Assembly (NCBI RefSeq): GCF_002742335.1
Contig: NZ_MDGR01000007.1
Span: forward strand, 2,918,501-2,982,500
Length of the DNA stretch: 64,000 nucleotides
Origin: Reichenbachiella sp. 5M10
Lineage (GTDB): Bacteria; Bacteroidota; Bacteroidia; Cytophagales; Cyclobacteriaceae
Direction: 5' to 3'
The translations under genes and the position numbers were made by a program. This document shows positions 45,863-55,219 of the stretch, piece after piece. The notes under the pieces are model-generated. The model saw nothing but the letters and a program-made list of their open reading frames with translations. It was not told the DNA's origin and made no database searches. Positions within the stretch are counted from its first letter, which is position 1. Each line of letters starts with the position of its first letter.

Positions 45863-47179
45863 TTAATCCTTCTTCGAAGAATTAAAAAGCTGTGGACGAA
45901 AATCTACCATAACCCAAGCCCAGTTGTTGAGTGCCGAAGCTTCACCGGTATACCCCGTCACGACACCTTTGATCTGCTCCATCGACTCTGTAGCAAACAT
46001 CTGAGAATAGCCTAAATTGACAGTCACTGCAGGGTCCAGTTTCCAAGTCATCACTAAATCGATCTCTGTACCAAGATTGCTCGAGTAGGATTGTGACACG
46101 TCATTGACATCCACGATATCTACAGGGCTCAAAAACTGGTGAATATTGGCTTTGAGTGAAGAACTTGCCCCTGTCTTCCACTCTGTCATGATACGAAAAT
46201 CCAACAATCCCGTACTATTGACAGAGCCCTGCATACGATGAGGGTTGCCCACATAGAAATAATCCATGTATCCATAAAACTTGTGGTTAGATCCAAACAA
46301 CGGATTGAATGAATGGTCGTTAGACGATCCATAACTTGTCCCTGACATATAGTCCACCCCCACGTTGATAGGCGTCAAATCCGTAGCATAGATCACATGT
46401 GCAGCCAACATATGTGCGGAATTGTTTTCTCCCACACGGTTCTTTCCTGTTTGCAAATAGGATTCCCCTTCTAGTTTCAATCGGTCGTTTACTTTGTAGT
46501 CCAACAACAAGGCAAAACTCTGCTGAGCGACACCACTGGAATCGATCACATTTTGGTACCCGTTGTTCAATGCCATGGCATTGACAACTAGCTTATCCAA
46601 CTTTTTGGTCAACCATACATACTCCATGTGCTTGTAGTTTACCACACCGTCATAAAAAGTCCCTTGTACCAGCGTAGGCTCATAGGCATTTTGATTAAAA
46701 GCCGCTCCCACATCGATTTTCCACCCCGTCGCTTGATTCTCATAGATCAACAACAAAGCATCGTGACTCCTACCCTGTGGCTGCCAGTTCGAGCTACCAA
46801 AGAAACGTTCGTTGTGATAACGAATAATCTGTCGACCTGCTTTGAAGGATAGTTTATCTGTAAAGAAATATTGCCCCCAAGCCTCTGAAAAATGTAACGT
46901 ATTGTTCTCGTCGGTTTTGTAGGGTTGATTGGTTGACCCCCACATACGTACATCCTGTGCTGTCACTTTGATCTTGTATTTTTCTTGAGTGAGCCCTACA
47001 GACAGTCGTGTTCTTTGCTCTGTATAGAAAGCAGGCCCCTCATCAGGAGCATTGAGTTCTTTGAATCCGTTTCGCAATTCGGACCGAGGTCTGATTTGAG
47101 CATCTATAACAAATTGTGCGTAAAGGTTAGAAGTGAAAGTCATGGCCAGCACCACGAGACAAATTTTGGAATAATTCAT
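45863..47179 (-). CDS. Alginate-export-type outer-membrane beta-barrel protein
   Basis: A 438-residue outer-membrane protein: signal peptide ending NLYAQ, then QIRPRSELRNGF, YTEQRTRLSVGL and KVTAQDVRMWG, a run of amphipathic beta-strands and an aromatic ending typical of 16-18-strand porins; this is the alginate_exp domain pattern. In many Bacteroidota such proteins accompany periplasmic respiratory enzymes and are thought to admit small anions. As the first gene of the nrfHA-ccsBA operon it is a good candidate for nitrite or nitrate entry (inference). ATG 47179 is preferred to TTG 47188. Confidence 0.8.
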   Translation of the reverse strand: MNYSKICLVVLAMTFTSNLYAQFVIDAQIRPRSELRNGFKELNAPDEGPAFYTEQRTRLSVGLTQEKYKIKVTAQDVRMWGSTNQPYKTDENNTLHFSEAWGQYFFTDKLSFKAGRQIIRYHNERFFGSSNWQPQGRSHDALLLIYENQATGWKIDVGAAFNQNAYEPTLVQGTFYDGVVNYKHMEYVWLTKKLDKLVVNAMALNNGYQNVIDSSGVAQQSFALLLDYKVNDRLKLEGESYLQTGKNRVGENNSAHMLAAHVIYATDLTPINVGVDYMSGTSYGSSNDHSFNPLFGSNHKFYGYMDYFYVGNPHRMQGSVNSTGLLDFRIMTEWKTGASSSLKANIHQFLSPVDIVDVNDVSQSYSSNLGTEIDLVMTWKLDPAVTVNLGYSQMFATESMEQIKGVVTGYTGEASALNNWAWVMVDFRPQLFNSSKKD

Positions 47180-47272
47180 TCGATTCAACAGATTAGTTAA
47201 TATGAGCCTAAAGATACAATCCTATTTTATGTTAAAAAACAGATATCTCCGTCACTTATGAGAATAATGCTT

Positions 47273-48163
47273 TTACTTTTTTCGTGTCACAAAATACACG
47301 CCGATGATCACCACTACCGCTCCGATCATCTGAAAAACCGTCAACCGCTCGCCCAAAAAAATCCAAGCCAATACGATCGTAGACACAGGCCCAAAACTCG
47401 CTACGATCGAGAAATCTGATGCTCCGAGTAGCTTGATCGCGTAAGATATAAGGTAGGAAGGAACAACCGTTGAAAATACCGCCATACCCAAACTCAGTCC
47501 ATACACCTCCATCGGGTAATTCATCAAGTCAAAATCCCCAACGAAGCAATAATGAACGACCACACAGACACAAGAAACAATCATGGCCAGCGAAGTAAAC
47601 AGCACAGGCCCTAACTTTGGAATCAACCAATCGCTCCCCACCAAGTACGACGCGTAGGTCAACGCACTCATGACAATCAAAAGTACCCCCACCACGTTGG
47701 ACAATTCAGAAAATCCCGGCTCCTGAAAATACATCACCACGATACCCGCATAGGATATCATGACTGCAATCACTTGGTTCTTGGCAATCTTCTTTTTCAG
47801 AAACAACCAAGACAGAAACAAGACAATCGTGGGGTAAATGAACAAAATGATCCGCTCTAAACTAGCCTTGATATATTGTAACCCGAGAAAATCAAAATAG
47901 CTAGCCAGGTAATACCCGAGAAACCCAAACAACAACACTGCTCCAAATATCCTTGGCGTCAACTTTTCTTTCAACGCAGAAAAATTCAAAGCCGCAATCA
48001 CCAGGTAAATGGGTAGAGAAAACATCATCCGAAAAAGCAACAAAGTCACAGTATCTATGCCAAAAGCATACGCCAACTTGACGACAACAGCCTTGGCAGA
48101 AAACAATACAACTCCAAGAAGGGCAATGAGAAAGCCCCAATGTTTTAGGGAAAATACAGGCAT
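47273..48163 (-). CDS. EamA/DMT-family transporter
   Basis: A 296-residue membrane protein with ten helices in two EamA repeats (about 8-140 and 155-292). The repeat ends LERIILFIYPTIVLFLSWLFLKKKI and SIVASFGPVSTIVLAWIFLGERL are the conserved EamA helices. These permeases export metabolites such as amino acids or purine compounds; substrate not shown. It lies 93 bases upstream of the nrf porin gene on the same strand, probably as a separate unit. Confidence 0.9.
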   Translation of the reverse strand: MPVFSLKHWGFLIALLGVVLFSAKAVVVKLAYAFGIDTVTLLLFRMMFSLPIYLVIAALNFSALKEKLTPRIFGAVLLFGFLGYYLASYFDFLGLQYIKASLERIILFIYPTIVLFLSWLFLKKKIAKNQVIAVMISYAGIVVMYFQEPGFSELSNVVGVLLIVMSALTYASYLVGSDWLIPKLGPVLFTSLAMIVSCVCVVVHYCFVGDFDLMNYPMEVYGLSLGMAVFSTVVPSYLISYAIKLLGASDFSIVASFGPVSTIVLAWIFLGERLTVFQMIGAVVVIIGVYFVTRKK

Positions 48164-48246
48164 ACGATTTGGTTTTGACGCGAAGTAACAATAACTGAGA
48201 ATAAAGAACTACAAAAGCTCACAAATTAGAGATTCTTGAATAGTTG

Positions 48247-48274
48247 TTTGCTAGGTAGATTTCCTATAGATTTG
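48247..48274 (+). promoter_or_regulatory. Promoter for the PAS histidine kinase gene
   Basis: TTTG (48247-48250), a 16-base spacer and TAGATTTG (48267-48274) match the Bacteroidota consensus with a slightly short spacer. It leaves about 70 bases of leader before the ATG. Confidence 0.45.
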
Positions 48275-48348
48275 AAATGAGAAAAATGTAAAGCCAAACT
48301 ATCTGGTAAGCCACCAAGACTTAAACCAAACTCAGATTCGCGGCATTT

Positions 48349-49929
48349 ATGGATTGGTATGGAATCGTCGGTTCCCTGATTAGCTTTGGGCTATTGAGTG
48401 GGGGAATGGCAATTATCTTTCAGAGATCTAAAAAAAGTATTCTTCATCGAGCTTCTATTGATAAATCTATCAATGGCCACAATCATACGGATTACGAAAA
48501 CTTAAAATTGCTTCTCAAGCATGCGCAAAAAGAAGCGAAACTCGGAACATGGGAATGGGACCTCCTCACCAATGAAATCCACTGGTCAGACGAAATTTTC
48601 AACATTTTGGATCTACCTGGGAAAGTCACTCCCAATATAGAAATCATCCGAACCATCATCCACGAAGAAGATGCCGAAGAATATGACAAAACCATTCGGG
48701 ATACACTAGCGGGCAAATACCCCCGAAGAATCCAATACCGCATCACTACCAAAAGCCACTATATCAAACACATCTCTGAAAAACGAGAAGTCATCAAGAA
48801 TGAAGAAGGGCTTCCCGTCAAAGTCCTCGGTACGATACAAGACATCTCCAACGAAACCCAAACCACCAGCTACCTATTCAAAACCAAGAGCAACTACAAA
48901 CTCCTCACTGAGACACTACCTGTAGGCATCTACCGCTCCAACAAAAAAGGAGACATCTTGTTTGTCAACCAACGCATGGTCGAAATGTTTGGCTATGATT
49001 GCATCGAGGAAATGATGCGTCATCAGACGCAAAACTTCTACCAAAGCACCGACGACCGCACGGCACTCGTGTCCCACCTAGAAAAGGAAGGGATGCTTAT
49101 CGATTACAAAATCAAATTTCGACGCAAGGACGGCAGCATATTCATCGGTACAGAAAATGCACAAATAGAAGGTGATGAACTACATGGCGTCATTCAAGAT
49201 GTCACCGAGAAAAGTGCCCTAGACGAAGAGAAAAACGAACTCATCACGACACTTCAAAGACAAAACGAAGATCTGGAACGATTCGCTCACATCATCTCAC
49301 ACAACCTCCGGTGCCCTCTGGTCAACCTAGAAGGCTTGACTCAAATCATAGACAGGACTACTCTGAGTGCTGACAACCAAGAAATCGTAGACCTCATGGT
49401 CCTCTCCACCAAAAACCTCGACATGATCATCAAAGACTTGAACAAAACCGTATCTATCCGAGACAAAAAGCACGCGCATTACGAAAAGGTAAACCTGCGG
49501 CATACACTCTCAGATGTCAAAAAAGACCTCCGAGAAGAAATAGCACAGCATAAAGCCACCATCATCACCAACATTGACATCAAGGATGAAATCCAATCCA
49601 TCCCTGGCTTCATCAACAACATTCTCTACCAGATCATTGACAACTCAATCAAATTCAATCATCCAGACAGAGCCCCTGAGATCAGCATCACTTTTCATAG
49701 TACCTCTCGTAGCAACAACCTCATCGTAGAAGACAACGGCAAAGGAATAGACCTCTCACTCAACAAAGAACGTCTATTCAAACTATATGAAAAATTCGAC
49801 CCGCACATGAAAGGACGAGGAGTCGGGCTATACATGGCGTACAACCACATCAATGCTCTCAAAGGAAGCATTGATATCGAAAGCCAAATCGGTCTAGGAA
49901 CCACAGTCAAAATCACACTCCCCAAGTAA
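48349..49929 (+). CDS. PAS-domain sensor histidine kinase
   Basis: 526 residues. One short N-terminal membrane helix (about 5-24), two PAS/PAC domains (about 58-165 and 180-290; WEWDLLTNEIHWSDEIFNI and YRSNKKGDILFVNQRMVEMFGY), a coiled coil, HisKA with FAHIISHNLRCPLVNLEG (His318) and HATPase with IIDNSIKFNHPD, DNGKGID and GRGVGLYMAYNHI. Complete kinase, but no regulator gene is adjacent. Its phosphotransfer motif HNLRxPL is the same subtype as the ATPase-less TPR protein at 7.6-9.1 kb. Confidence 0.92.
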   Translation: MDWYGIVGSLISFGLLSGGMAIIFQRSKKSILHRASIDKSINGHNHTDYENLKLLLKHAQKEAKLGTWEWDLLTNEIHWSDEIFNILDLPGKVTPNIEIIRTIIHEEDAEEYDKTIRDTLAGKYPRRIQYRITTKSHYIKHISEKREVIKNEEGLPVKVLGTIQDISNETQTTSYLFKTKSNYKLLTETLPVGIYRSNKKGDILFVNQRMVEMFGYDCIEEMMRHQTQNFYQSTDDRTALVSHLEKEGMLIDYKIKFRRKDGSIFIGTENAQIEGDELHGVIQDVTEKSALDEEKNELITTLQRQNEDLERFAHIISHNLRCPLVNLEGLTQIIDRTTLSADNQEIVDLMVLSTKNLDMIIKDLNKTVSIRDKKHAHYEKVNLRHTLSDVKKDLREEIAQHKATIITNIDIKDEIQSIPGFINNILYQIIDNSIKFNHPDRAPEISITFHSTSRSNNLIVEDNGKGIDLSLNKERLFKLYEKFDPHMKGRGVGLYMAYNHINALKGSIDIESQIGLGTTVKITLPK

Positions 49930-50140
49930 TCCCGAGAACAACAAAATAGAAACATTTCAATATTCAGTTTAACTATTGAATCACCCGTCTTCTCTTTTCG
50001 ATGAATACCCCCTATTCTATCGATAAAATCACCCTCCCGTTATTTCATTTCCACTGGTTCCTTCTTAATATTGATCTTCAATCAGCTGATCTACTTGCTA
50101 CGTATTGTCTCGTAACCACTACTTAGCCAAAACTCTAGAA

Positions 50141-51262
50141 ATGAAAAGATCAGTATTCGCTACTTCAATCCTCCTGATTTTTCTGATGTGCCCAAGATTG
50201 GGCTCAAGCGCCCCTGTCACCATACGCGGTATGGTCACCGATGCGCAGACCAACGAGCCACTCCCCTACGCCAACATCATCTATGGATCGGAGGGGACTT
50301 CAACCAATATGGACGGCAGCTTTGTACTGACGATAGACCCGCTACTGGAAGAACAAAAACTCCACATACGATACATTGGATACGAATCTCGACACATCAC
50401 GCTCGATGAGATGGATACCAATCTCTACATCGAACTCGTATCCACGAGCGTGGTACTGGACGACATCATGGTTTACTCCGCCGAACAAATCATGAGTGAC
50501 CTAGACGGTCACCGCCAGATCAACTACGAATATGGAGACCAGCTTCTACTTTCCTACTACAAGGAAACGGTCACTTCCAATGACGACATCTATTACCTAG
50601 CCGAGGGGATTTTTGACATCTATCTCCCGACAATCTACAGTGGAGACAAAACTGCCGTAAGCGCTCGCAAAACAAGAAAAAGAGAATTTATTGCACTAGA
50701 CACCATAGAGATACCGATGATCACTGGGCACGTCAGCGACATGGTCAATGGAGCCACTCGCCGCAAGGGGAGCTTTCTGGACCCCAACCAAAGAAAGAAC
50801 TACATATTCTCCAAGGAAGACTTGACGATCTATGACGGACGTGAGGTCTTCAAAATCTACTACGAACCCAAAACGAAAAAAGGAACTTCAAAAGGTGTCC
50901 TCTACATTGACTCTGAAAGCAAAGCAGTCATAAAAGCGGAATACTATCCTGTCATTGATCAGCAGAATTTTTGGACGAATGTCAAATGGACAGAAGAGTA
51001 CACTCAAGTAGACGGTACTTGGTTCATCCATCGTGTCTCCTATACTGGCGAATGGAAAAGCAAGGAGAGAAGCTTTGCGTTTAATGCACTCATGGTCGTG
51101 ACGGATTTTGAAGATGCAGAAGGCAAGCCAAAACTAAAAAATGAATTGTCCAACAATGCCATCTTCTTTCACGAAGCTTCGACATTTTCGGACAGTTTCT
51201 GGGGCATAGACAACTACGTACAGCTCTCCGAACACGAAAGGATGTCCTTTGCCAAAAAGTAA
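50141..51262 (+). CDS. Exported carboxypeptidase-regulatory-domain protein
   Basis: 373 residues. Signal peptide (to about residue 25), then a CarboxypepD_reg-like beta-sandwich (about 26-110; IRGMVTDAQTNEPLPYANIIYG, IRYIGYESRHITLD) like that at the N-terminus of SusC proteins, and a C-terminal domain (about 140-370) with strand-rich segments such as FKIYYEPKTKKGTSKGVLYID and DGTWFIHRVSYTGEW. Proteins of this layout are common in the phylum and are thought to be periplasmic or outer-membrane associated; function unknown. ATG 50141 is used because TTG 50105 adds a non-signal extension. Confidence 0.8.
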   Translation: MKRSVFATSILLIFLMCPRLGSSAPVTIRGMVTDAQTNEPLPYANIIYGSEGTSTNMDGSFVLTIDPLLEEQKLHIRYIGYESRHITLDEMDTNLYIELVSTSVVLDDIMVYSAEQIMSDLDGHRQINYEYGDQLLLSYYKETVTSNDDIYYLAEGIFDIYLPTIYSGDKTAVSARKTRKREFIALDTIEIPMITGHVSDMVNGATRRKGSFLDPNQRKNYIFSKEDLTIYDGREVFKIYYEPKTKKGTSKGVLYIDSESKAVIKAEYYPVIDQQNFWTNVKWTEEYTQVDGTWFIHRVSYTGEWKSKERSFAFNALMVVTDFEDAEGKPKLKNELSNNAIFFHEASTFSDSFWGIDNYVQLSEHERMSFAKK

Positions 51263-51283
51263 TTACTTGACCTAACCAAAAAA

Positions 51284-51306
51284 AGCGAACCGCTCTGCGG
51301 TTCGCT
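51284..51306. terminator. Bidirectional intrinsic terminator
   Basis: Perfect 10-bp stem AGCGAACCGC/GCGGTTCGCT with a 3-base loop between the convergent carboxypeptidase-regulatory gene and dnaN. The plus side is followed by CTCCTTTTTAT and the minus side by a run of seven T. Confidence 0.9.
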
Positions 51307-51348
51307 CTCCTTTTTATCTTTTCCTCTCTTAGCTCGCTTGAGCTCTAC

Positions 51349-52476
51349 TTATGCAGAATAATTGCTAAGCATCACTGGCATCACAAGCATCAGCAAGTCT
51401 TCGTTTTCATCTCCATCTACTGGAAAAATCAAACCTGCTTTATTGGCTTCCGAAAATTTCATGGTCACCTGCGTAGAATCAATATTGGCAAGCATTTCGA
51501 TGAGGAACTTACCGTTGAATCCAATCTCGATATCGCCACCGTCATGATCACAAGACAAACGCTCGTTTGCTTCATTGGAGAAATCCAAATCCTCTGACGA
51601 AATCACTAACTCACTCCCTGCAATTTTCAGACGGACTTGATGGGTAGTTTTGTTGGCGTAGATCGCAATCCTCTTGAGCGAGCCCAACAACTCCAAACGA
51701 TCAATTGTCATGGCATTGTCATTGTTTGCAGGGATCACATTTTCGTAATCAGGGAAACGCTCGTCAATCAATCGACACACCATACGGATCCCGTCAAATT
51801 TAAAAAAAGCATTCGCTACGTTGTATTCTACGTTGACATTGGTATTGGACGAAGGGAGAGTAGCTCTCAACAAAGTCAAAGCCTTGCGAGGAATAATCAT
51901 ACTCGACCCTGCATCCGAGGCAATATCCACTCTTCTATAGCGAATCAATCTATGACCGTCTGTCGCGACAAACGTCGTATTGGTATCTGCCAAATTCAAA
52001 TATACCCCCGTCATGGCAGGTCTCAACTCATCGTTGCTCGTCGCAAGGATCGTATTGTTAATGGCATTGCCCAATACATCCGAAGAGATATTGACCGAAC
52101 TCCCGTCAGACACTGTAGGCACTTTAGGAAAATCCGTCGCATTCTCACCAGCCAACTTGTATCGACCATTGTCCGAGTTGATCTCGATGCTGTAGGTATT
52201 CTCATCGATACTAAACGTCACCGGCTGCTCCGGCAGGTTCCTCAAAGTCTCCAACAAGATCTTGGAAGGCACAGCAATGTTGCCATTTTCTTTGGCCTCC
52301 ACCTCGAGCTCAGTGATGATAGACGTCTGCAAATCCGATGCAGTAATCGTCAACTTGCCATCAGCAATCTCGAACAAGAAATTTTCTAGAATAGGAACAA
52401 CTGGATTGGTCGTAATCACACCATTGATAGCTGCCAACTGCTTCAATAAGTATGAAGATGAAACGATGAATTTCAT
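51349..52476 (-). CDS. dnaN: DNA polymerase III beta sliding clamp
   Basis: A 375-residue clamp subunit made of three similar domains. Typical signatures: FIVSSSYLLKQLAAINGVI at the N-terminus, LQTSIITELEVEA, TFVATDGHRLIRYR, VCRLIDERFPDYENVIP and the C-terminal LLMLVMPVML. The homodimer encircles DNA and tethers the polymerase. It is not near dnaA here; it sits downstream of the gld-DUF4340 genes on the same strand, with its own candidate promoter. Confidence 0.97.
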   Translation of the reverse strand: MKFIVSSSYLLKQLAAINGVITTNPVVPILENFLFEIADGKLTITASDLQTSIITELEVEAKENGNIAVPSKILLETLRNLPEQPVTFSIDENTYSIEINSDNGRYKLAGENATDFPKVPTVSDGSSVNISSDVLGNAINNTILATSNDELRPAMTGVYLNLADTNTTFVATDGHRLIRYRRVDIASDAGSSMIIPRKALTLLRATLPSSNTNVNVEYNVANAFFKFDGIRMVCRLIDERFPDYENVIPANNDNAMTIDRLELLGSLKRIAIYANKTTHQVRLKIAGSELVISSEDLDFSNEANERLSCDHDGGDIEIGFNGKFLIEMLANIDSTQVTMKFSEANKAGLIFPVDGDENEDLLMLVMPVMLSNYSA

Positions 52477-52546
52477 TGGATATAGGAATTAGTTATGTTC
52501 TAAGTAAAATGAAAATTCGCAAAAAGACACTCCTCCGAATTTGAGC

Positions 52547-52554
52547 CAAAGTTA
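52547..52554 (-). promoter_or_regulatory. Candidate -7 box (TAACTTTG) for dnaN
   Basis: Full TAnnTTTG match on the minus strand, 70 bases before the dnaN ATG and between the DUF4340 stop and dnaN. No good -33 box at standard spacing. Confidence 0.35.
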
Positions 52555-52610
52555 ATGATAAAATCCAAATAAAAAACACCTAGGTTCAAGCAATGGAAAT
52601 CCTCTTCGGA

Positions 52611-53537
52611 TTAATCCATTTGGAAGTAATCAGCAGTCACCAACAGGCTATTCAGACGCTCTTGATCGACCACTATCCTATCTCCCGATCGATTGGTCAG
52701 CAGGTAAAAACGCTCGCCCGGAATTTTGGCATACACCTCTAAATCTCTGTTCTTTCGCTCATCTATATCACGAAGTATCAACCGAGCCACAGGCATGGTC
52801 TTGGCGAGACTATCGTAGCGTGGGTAGTCCCCAGGAGTCAGATAATCATTGAGTTGAAACTTCTCCAATCCATTGATATACGTCATGAGTTGTGTCGTAT
52901 CGATATGCTCCAAGGCATTGACCTTGAAAAATCGATCTTCAAAATCGATCTTCAGTGACTCCCCGTCTGCATAAGAAATATTCAATTCTTGCAAAGACCT
53001 AAAATTGGAATCGAACAATAGCCGGTCCCTCCATTGGTTGGGTGTCAACTCGAACACTCCTGACACATAATGATTGTACCCAGGGATACCCACTAGATAA
53101 ACTTGGCTCAAACTCTCATCTCCAAAATAGGCCTGTGACTTGCTCAGGTCCCCGCCTGCATACCACTCATTCGTTTCACCGTTTGCGACGACACTGATTT
53201 TCTGGCCAGACTCTCGCAAGGATTTTTGGATACGCTCCAAATTCAGCTGACTGACTGGGCGCTGTACGCGCACTTGCTGCATGATCGAAAAAACCACCTT
53301 GATCAAAGCAGGATCAGCAAGCAGCGTATCATTGAGCTGCCAGCCCCCTCTTTGCCGCTGTACTTGCAACAGTCCCTGCGGACCTTGGATGACTATCGAC
53401 GAAACTGAGGCTGTATCCTCTATCGCAAAAATTGACCGATCAAACGAATCTCGTTCCTCTCCATCAAAGTAGAACAATGCCGCTGACACGATGATCAACA
53501 AAGCCAATATTCCGGTGAGCTTTTGTACCTTACTCAT
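52611..53537 (-). CDS. DUF4340-type membrane-anchored protein
   Basis: 308 residues. One N-terminal helix (about 8-24) then a repetitive extracytoplasmic beta/alpha domain typical of DUF4340: LLQVQRQRGGWQLNDTLLADPALIKVV, YFGDESLSQVYLVGIPGYNHYVSGVFEL and FELTPNQWRDRLLFDSN. In other bacteria DUF4340 proteins are encoded next to GldG-like ABC transporter parts. Here its ATG overlaps the gldG stop (ATGA), so it is translated with gldG. It may be a periplasmic subunit of the GldAFG transporter (inference). An upstream in-frame extension to 53633 lies wholly inside gldG and is rejected. Confidence 0.82.
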   Translation of the reverse strand: MSKVQKLTGILALLIIVSAALFYFDGEERDSFDRSIFAIEDTASVSSIVIQGPQGLLQVQRQRGGWQLNDTLLADPALIKVVFSIMQQVRVQRPVSQLNLERIQKSLRESGQKISVVANGETNEWYAGGDLSKSQAYFGDESLSQVYLVGIPGYNHYVSGVFELTPNQWRDRLLFDSNFRSLQELNISYADGESLKIDFEDRFFKVNALEHIDTTQLMTYINGLEKFQLNDYLTPGDYPRYDSLAKTMPVARLILRDIDERKNRDLEVYAKIPGERFYLLTNRSGDRIVVDQERLNSLLVTADYFQMD

Positions 53538-55219
53538 TTGAAATTCGCATATTTTCGTTTTCTCCAAAACACTCGTAGCACACCATACACGAGCAATAGC
53601 ACGATAGGCAACACCAAGTTCAACAGTTGCCAATACAGCTTTTCTTCTCCGATTTGTACTTTATCCAACGGACGTATTTTGATCTCTTTGGATTTGGATG
53701 TAATCACCCCATTTTCGTTGAGCATATAATCTAGCGCATTGAGCACAAAATCGGCGTTCGCGTACTTTTGTTGGTTGTATGGACTCAATCCCAACTCCAA
53801 AGGCTCCCCAGTCTTGAGGTCAAATTCATTGCGGATCATGTCTCCGTCTGCACATACCAGTAGTGCTGCTTCTTGCCCTTCTGCTACAAACTCTGCCTTG
53901 GACATGCCTTTGGGCAAGAGCCTATTTTTGTAAAGCGAGGTGAAATTCCCTTTGAGCAAATAGGCCACCGCTTTCGAACCCGAAGTAAAACGCTTGGGGT
54001 CCAAATTCTTTTGCAACTCATTGAACGCTACCTTGACGGGCGTGGCAGACACCATCGAGTACTGAGATGTCATGAGCAGAGGGATCTTTTCTACGCCATC
54101 TGCACGTACCGTATCGATAGTCGAAACAAACCTAGTCTGCACTACATCGAGATTTTTGGTGATTGGATGATCTCCAAAAGTGTTGATATTCGGAAAGAAA
54201 GGCCACGGCAACATCCGTATCTGAGGCTGGTCACCCGTCATCCCTGCCACGACAGGAAACTCCCCACTGAAGATATCTTGGACAAAATTGCGGTTGACAC
54301 GCACACCGTATCTAAACAGCATATCATCCAACCCCAACTCATAGGGAAATGCATATGTCCCTTCCCCAGAAGCACTGTCCATATTGACACGCAATGCATC
54401 GATGAAAAACAAAGCCTTCCCTCCTTGCATGATGTATTGATCCAGCAGGTACTTTTCCTTGTCAGAAAATGTAGTCGTCGGCTTGGGTAGTATCACTGCG
54501 TCATAGACAGATAAATCTTTCTCACGCGTAGGTAAATCAATCTTGAAAACATTGTACTTGGCAGCTAAGACACCCGTCAGTCCTGCCAAATTGAGCGAAT
54601 CAGGCTCCTGATGTCCAAGCACCAACCCCACGTTCTTTTTGACGTCCGTCGACAAATTGCGAATCGCACTGACTAACTCATACTCAATCCCTTCGATGGA
54701 TTGATTGAGTTGCTCCTCCGCAGTAGCTCCCTGATTGCCCTTGAGCAGCAGCACGGGCAGTTCACGACCATAATAGGACACGATGGCACCTGGAAAGATA
54801 AGTTTCTCCGTCTTGTTGCCATCACGAGTATAGTTGAGATTGGTAGGTTGAAGTCCGCGCTGCATCAACGAACGAAAGTACTCGTTGCGTCCTTTGGTGC
54901 TTTTGGCGATCGACGGGTCTTTGAAACTATACTTGACCTGCTTACCCGAATAGTACTCCAGCTGATCGAGCGTCTCTTTGATGGCTTTTTGCAAACGCTT
55001 GAATCCTGCAGGCATCTCTCCTTCCAAAAACACTTCTACATATACGGGTTCTTGAAGGCTCTCCAGGACCTCAATACTCGCCTCTGATATCGAATAACGC
55101 TTTTCCTCAGTCAAATCGAAACGAAGCGGAAAACGATCCACAAGCTGATTCACAACCACCAAAACCATGAACCCAATGGCCAATTGCAATATGTTGATCA
55201 ATCGATTATTCATCACCAT
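53534..55219 (-). CDS. gldG: Gliding motility ABC transporter component GldG
   Basis: 561 residues. A short N-terminal helix (about 8-24), a large periplasmic ABC-type-uncharacterised-transport domain with RFDLTEEKRYSIS (about 32-44), GHQEPDSLNLAGL and ADGDMIRNEF, and a C-terminal helix (about 532-552) followed by a basic tail RVFWRKRKYANFK. GldG works with GldF and GldA; loss stops gliding in Flavobacterium. Two ATGs (55219 and 55213) fit; the second makes a TGATG overlap with gldF. The 3' end overlaps the DUF4340 gene by 4 bases. Confidence 0.93.
   Translation of the reverse strand: MVMNNRLINILQLAIGFMVLVVVNQLVDRFPLRFDLTEEKRYSISEASIEVLESLQEPVYVEVFLEGEMPAGFKRLQKAIKETLDQLEYYSGKQVKYSFKDPSIAKSTKGRNEYFRSLMQRGLQPTNLNYTRDGNKTEKLIFPGAIVSYYGRELPVLLLKGNQGATAEEQLNQSIEGIEYELVSAIRNLSTDVKKNVGLVLGHQEPDSLNLAGLTGVLAAKYNVFKIDLPTREKDLSVYDAVILPKPTTTFSDKEKYLLDQYIMQGGKALFFIDALRVNMDSASGEGTYAFPYELGLDDMLFRYGVRVNRNFVQDIFSGEFPVVAGMTGDQPQIRMLPWPFFPNINTFGDHPITKNLDVVQTRFVSTIDTVRADGVEKIPLLMTSQYSMVSATPVKVAFNELQKNLDPKRFTSGSKAVAYLLKGNFTSLYKNRLLPKGMSKAEFVAEGQEAALLVCADGDMIRNEFDLKTGEPLELGLSPYNQQKYANADFVLNALDYMLNENGVITSKSKEIKIRPLDKVQIGEEKLYWQLLNLVLPIVLLLVYGVLRVFWRKRKYANFK

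Noticed and set aside
47228-47239. TGTT-AAAA-AACA inverted repeat upstream of the nrf operon, considered as an FNR/Crp-type operator
   Set aside because: Half-sites do not match TTGAT or TGTGA and the motif is A+T-rich enough to be chance.
52611-53633. Longer DUF4340 frame starting inside gldG
   Set aside because: The extra 32 residues are read from gldG in another frame; ATG 53537 sits in an ATGA overlap and starts just before the membrane helix.
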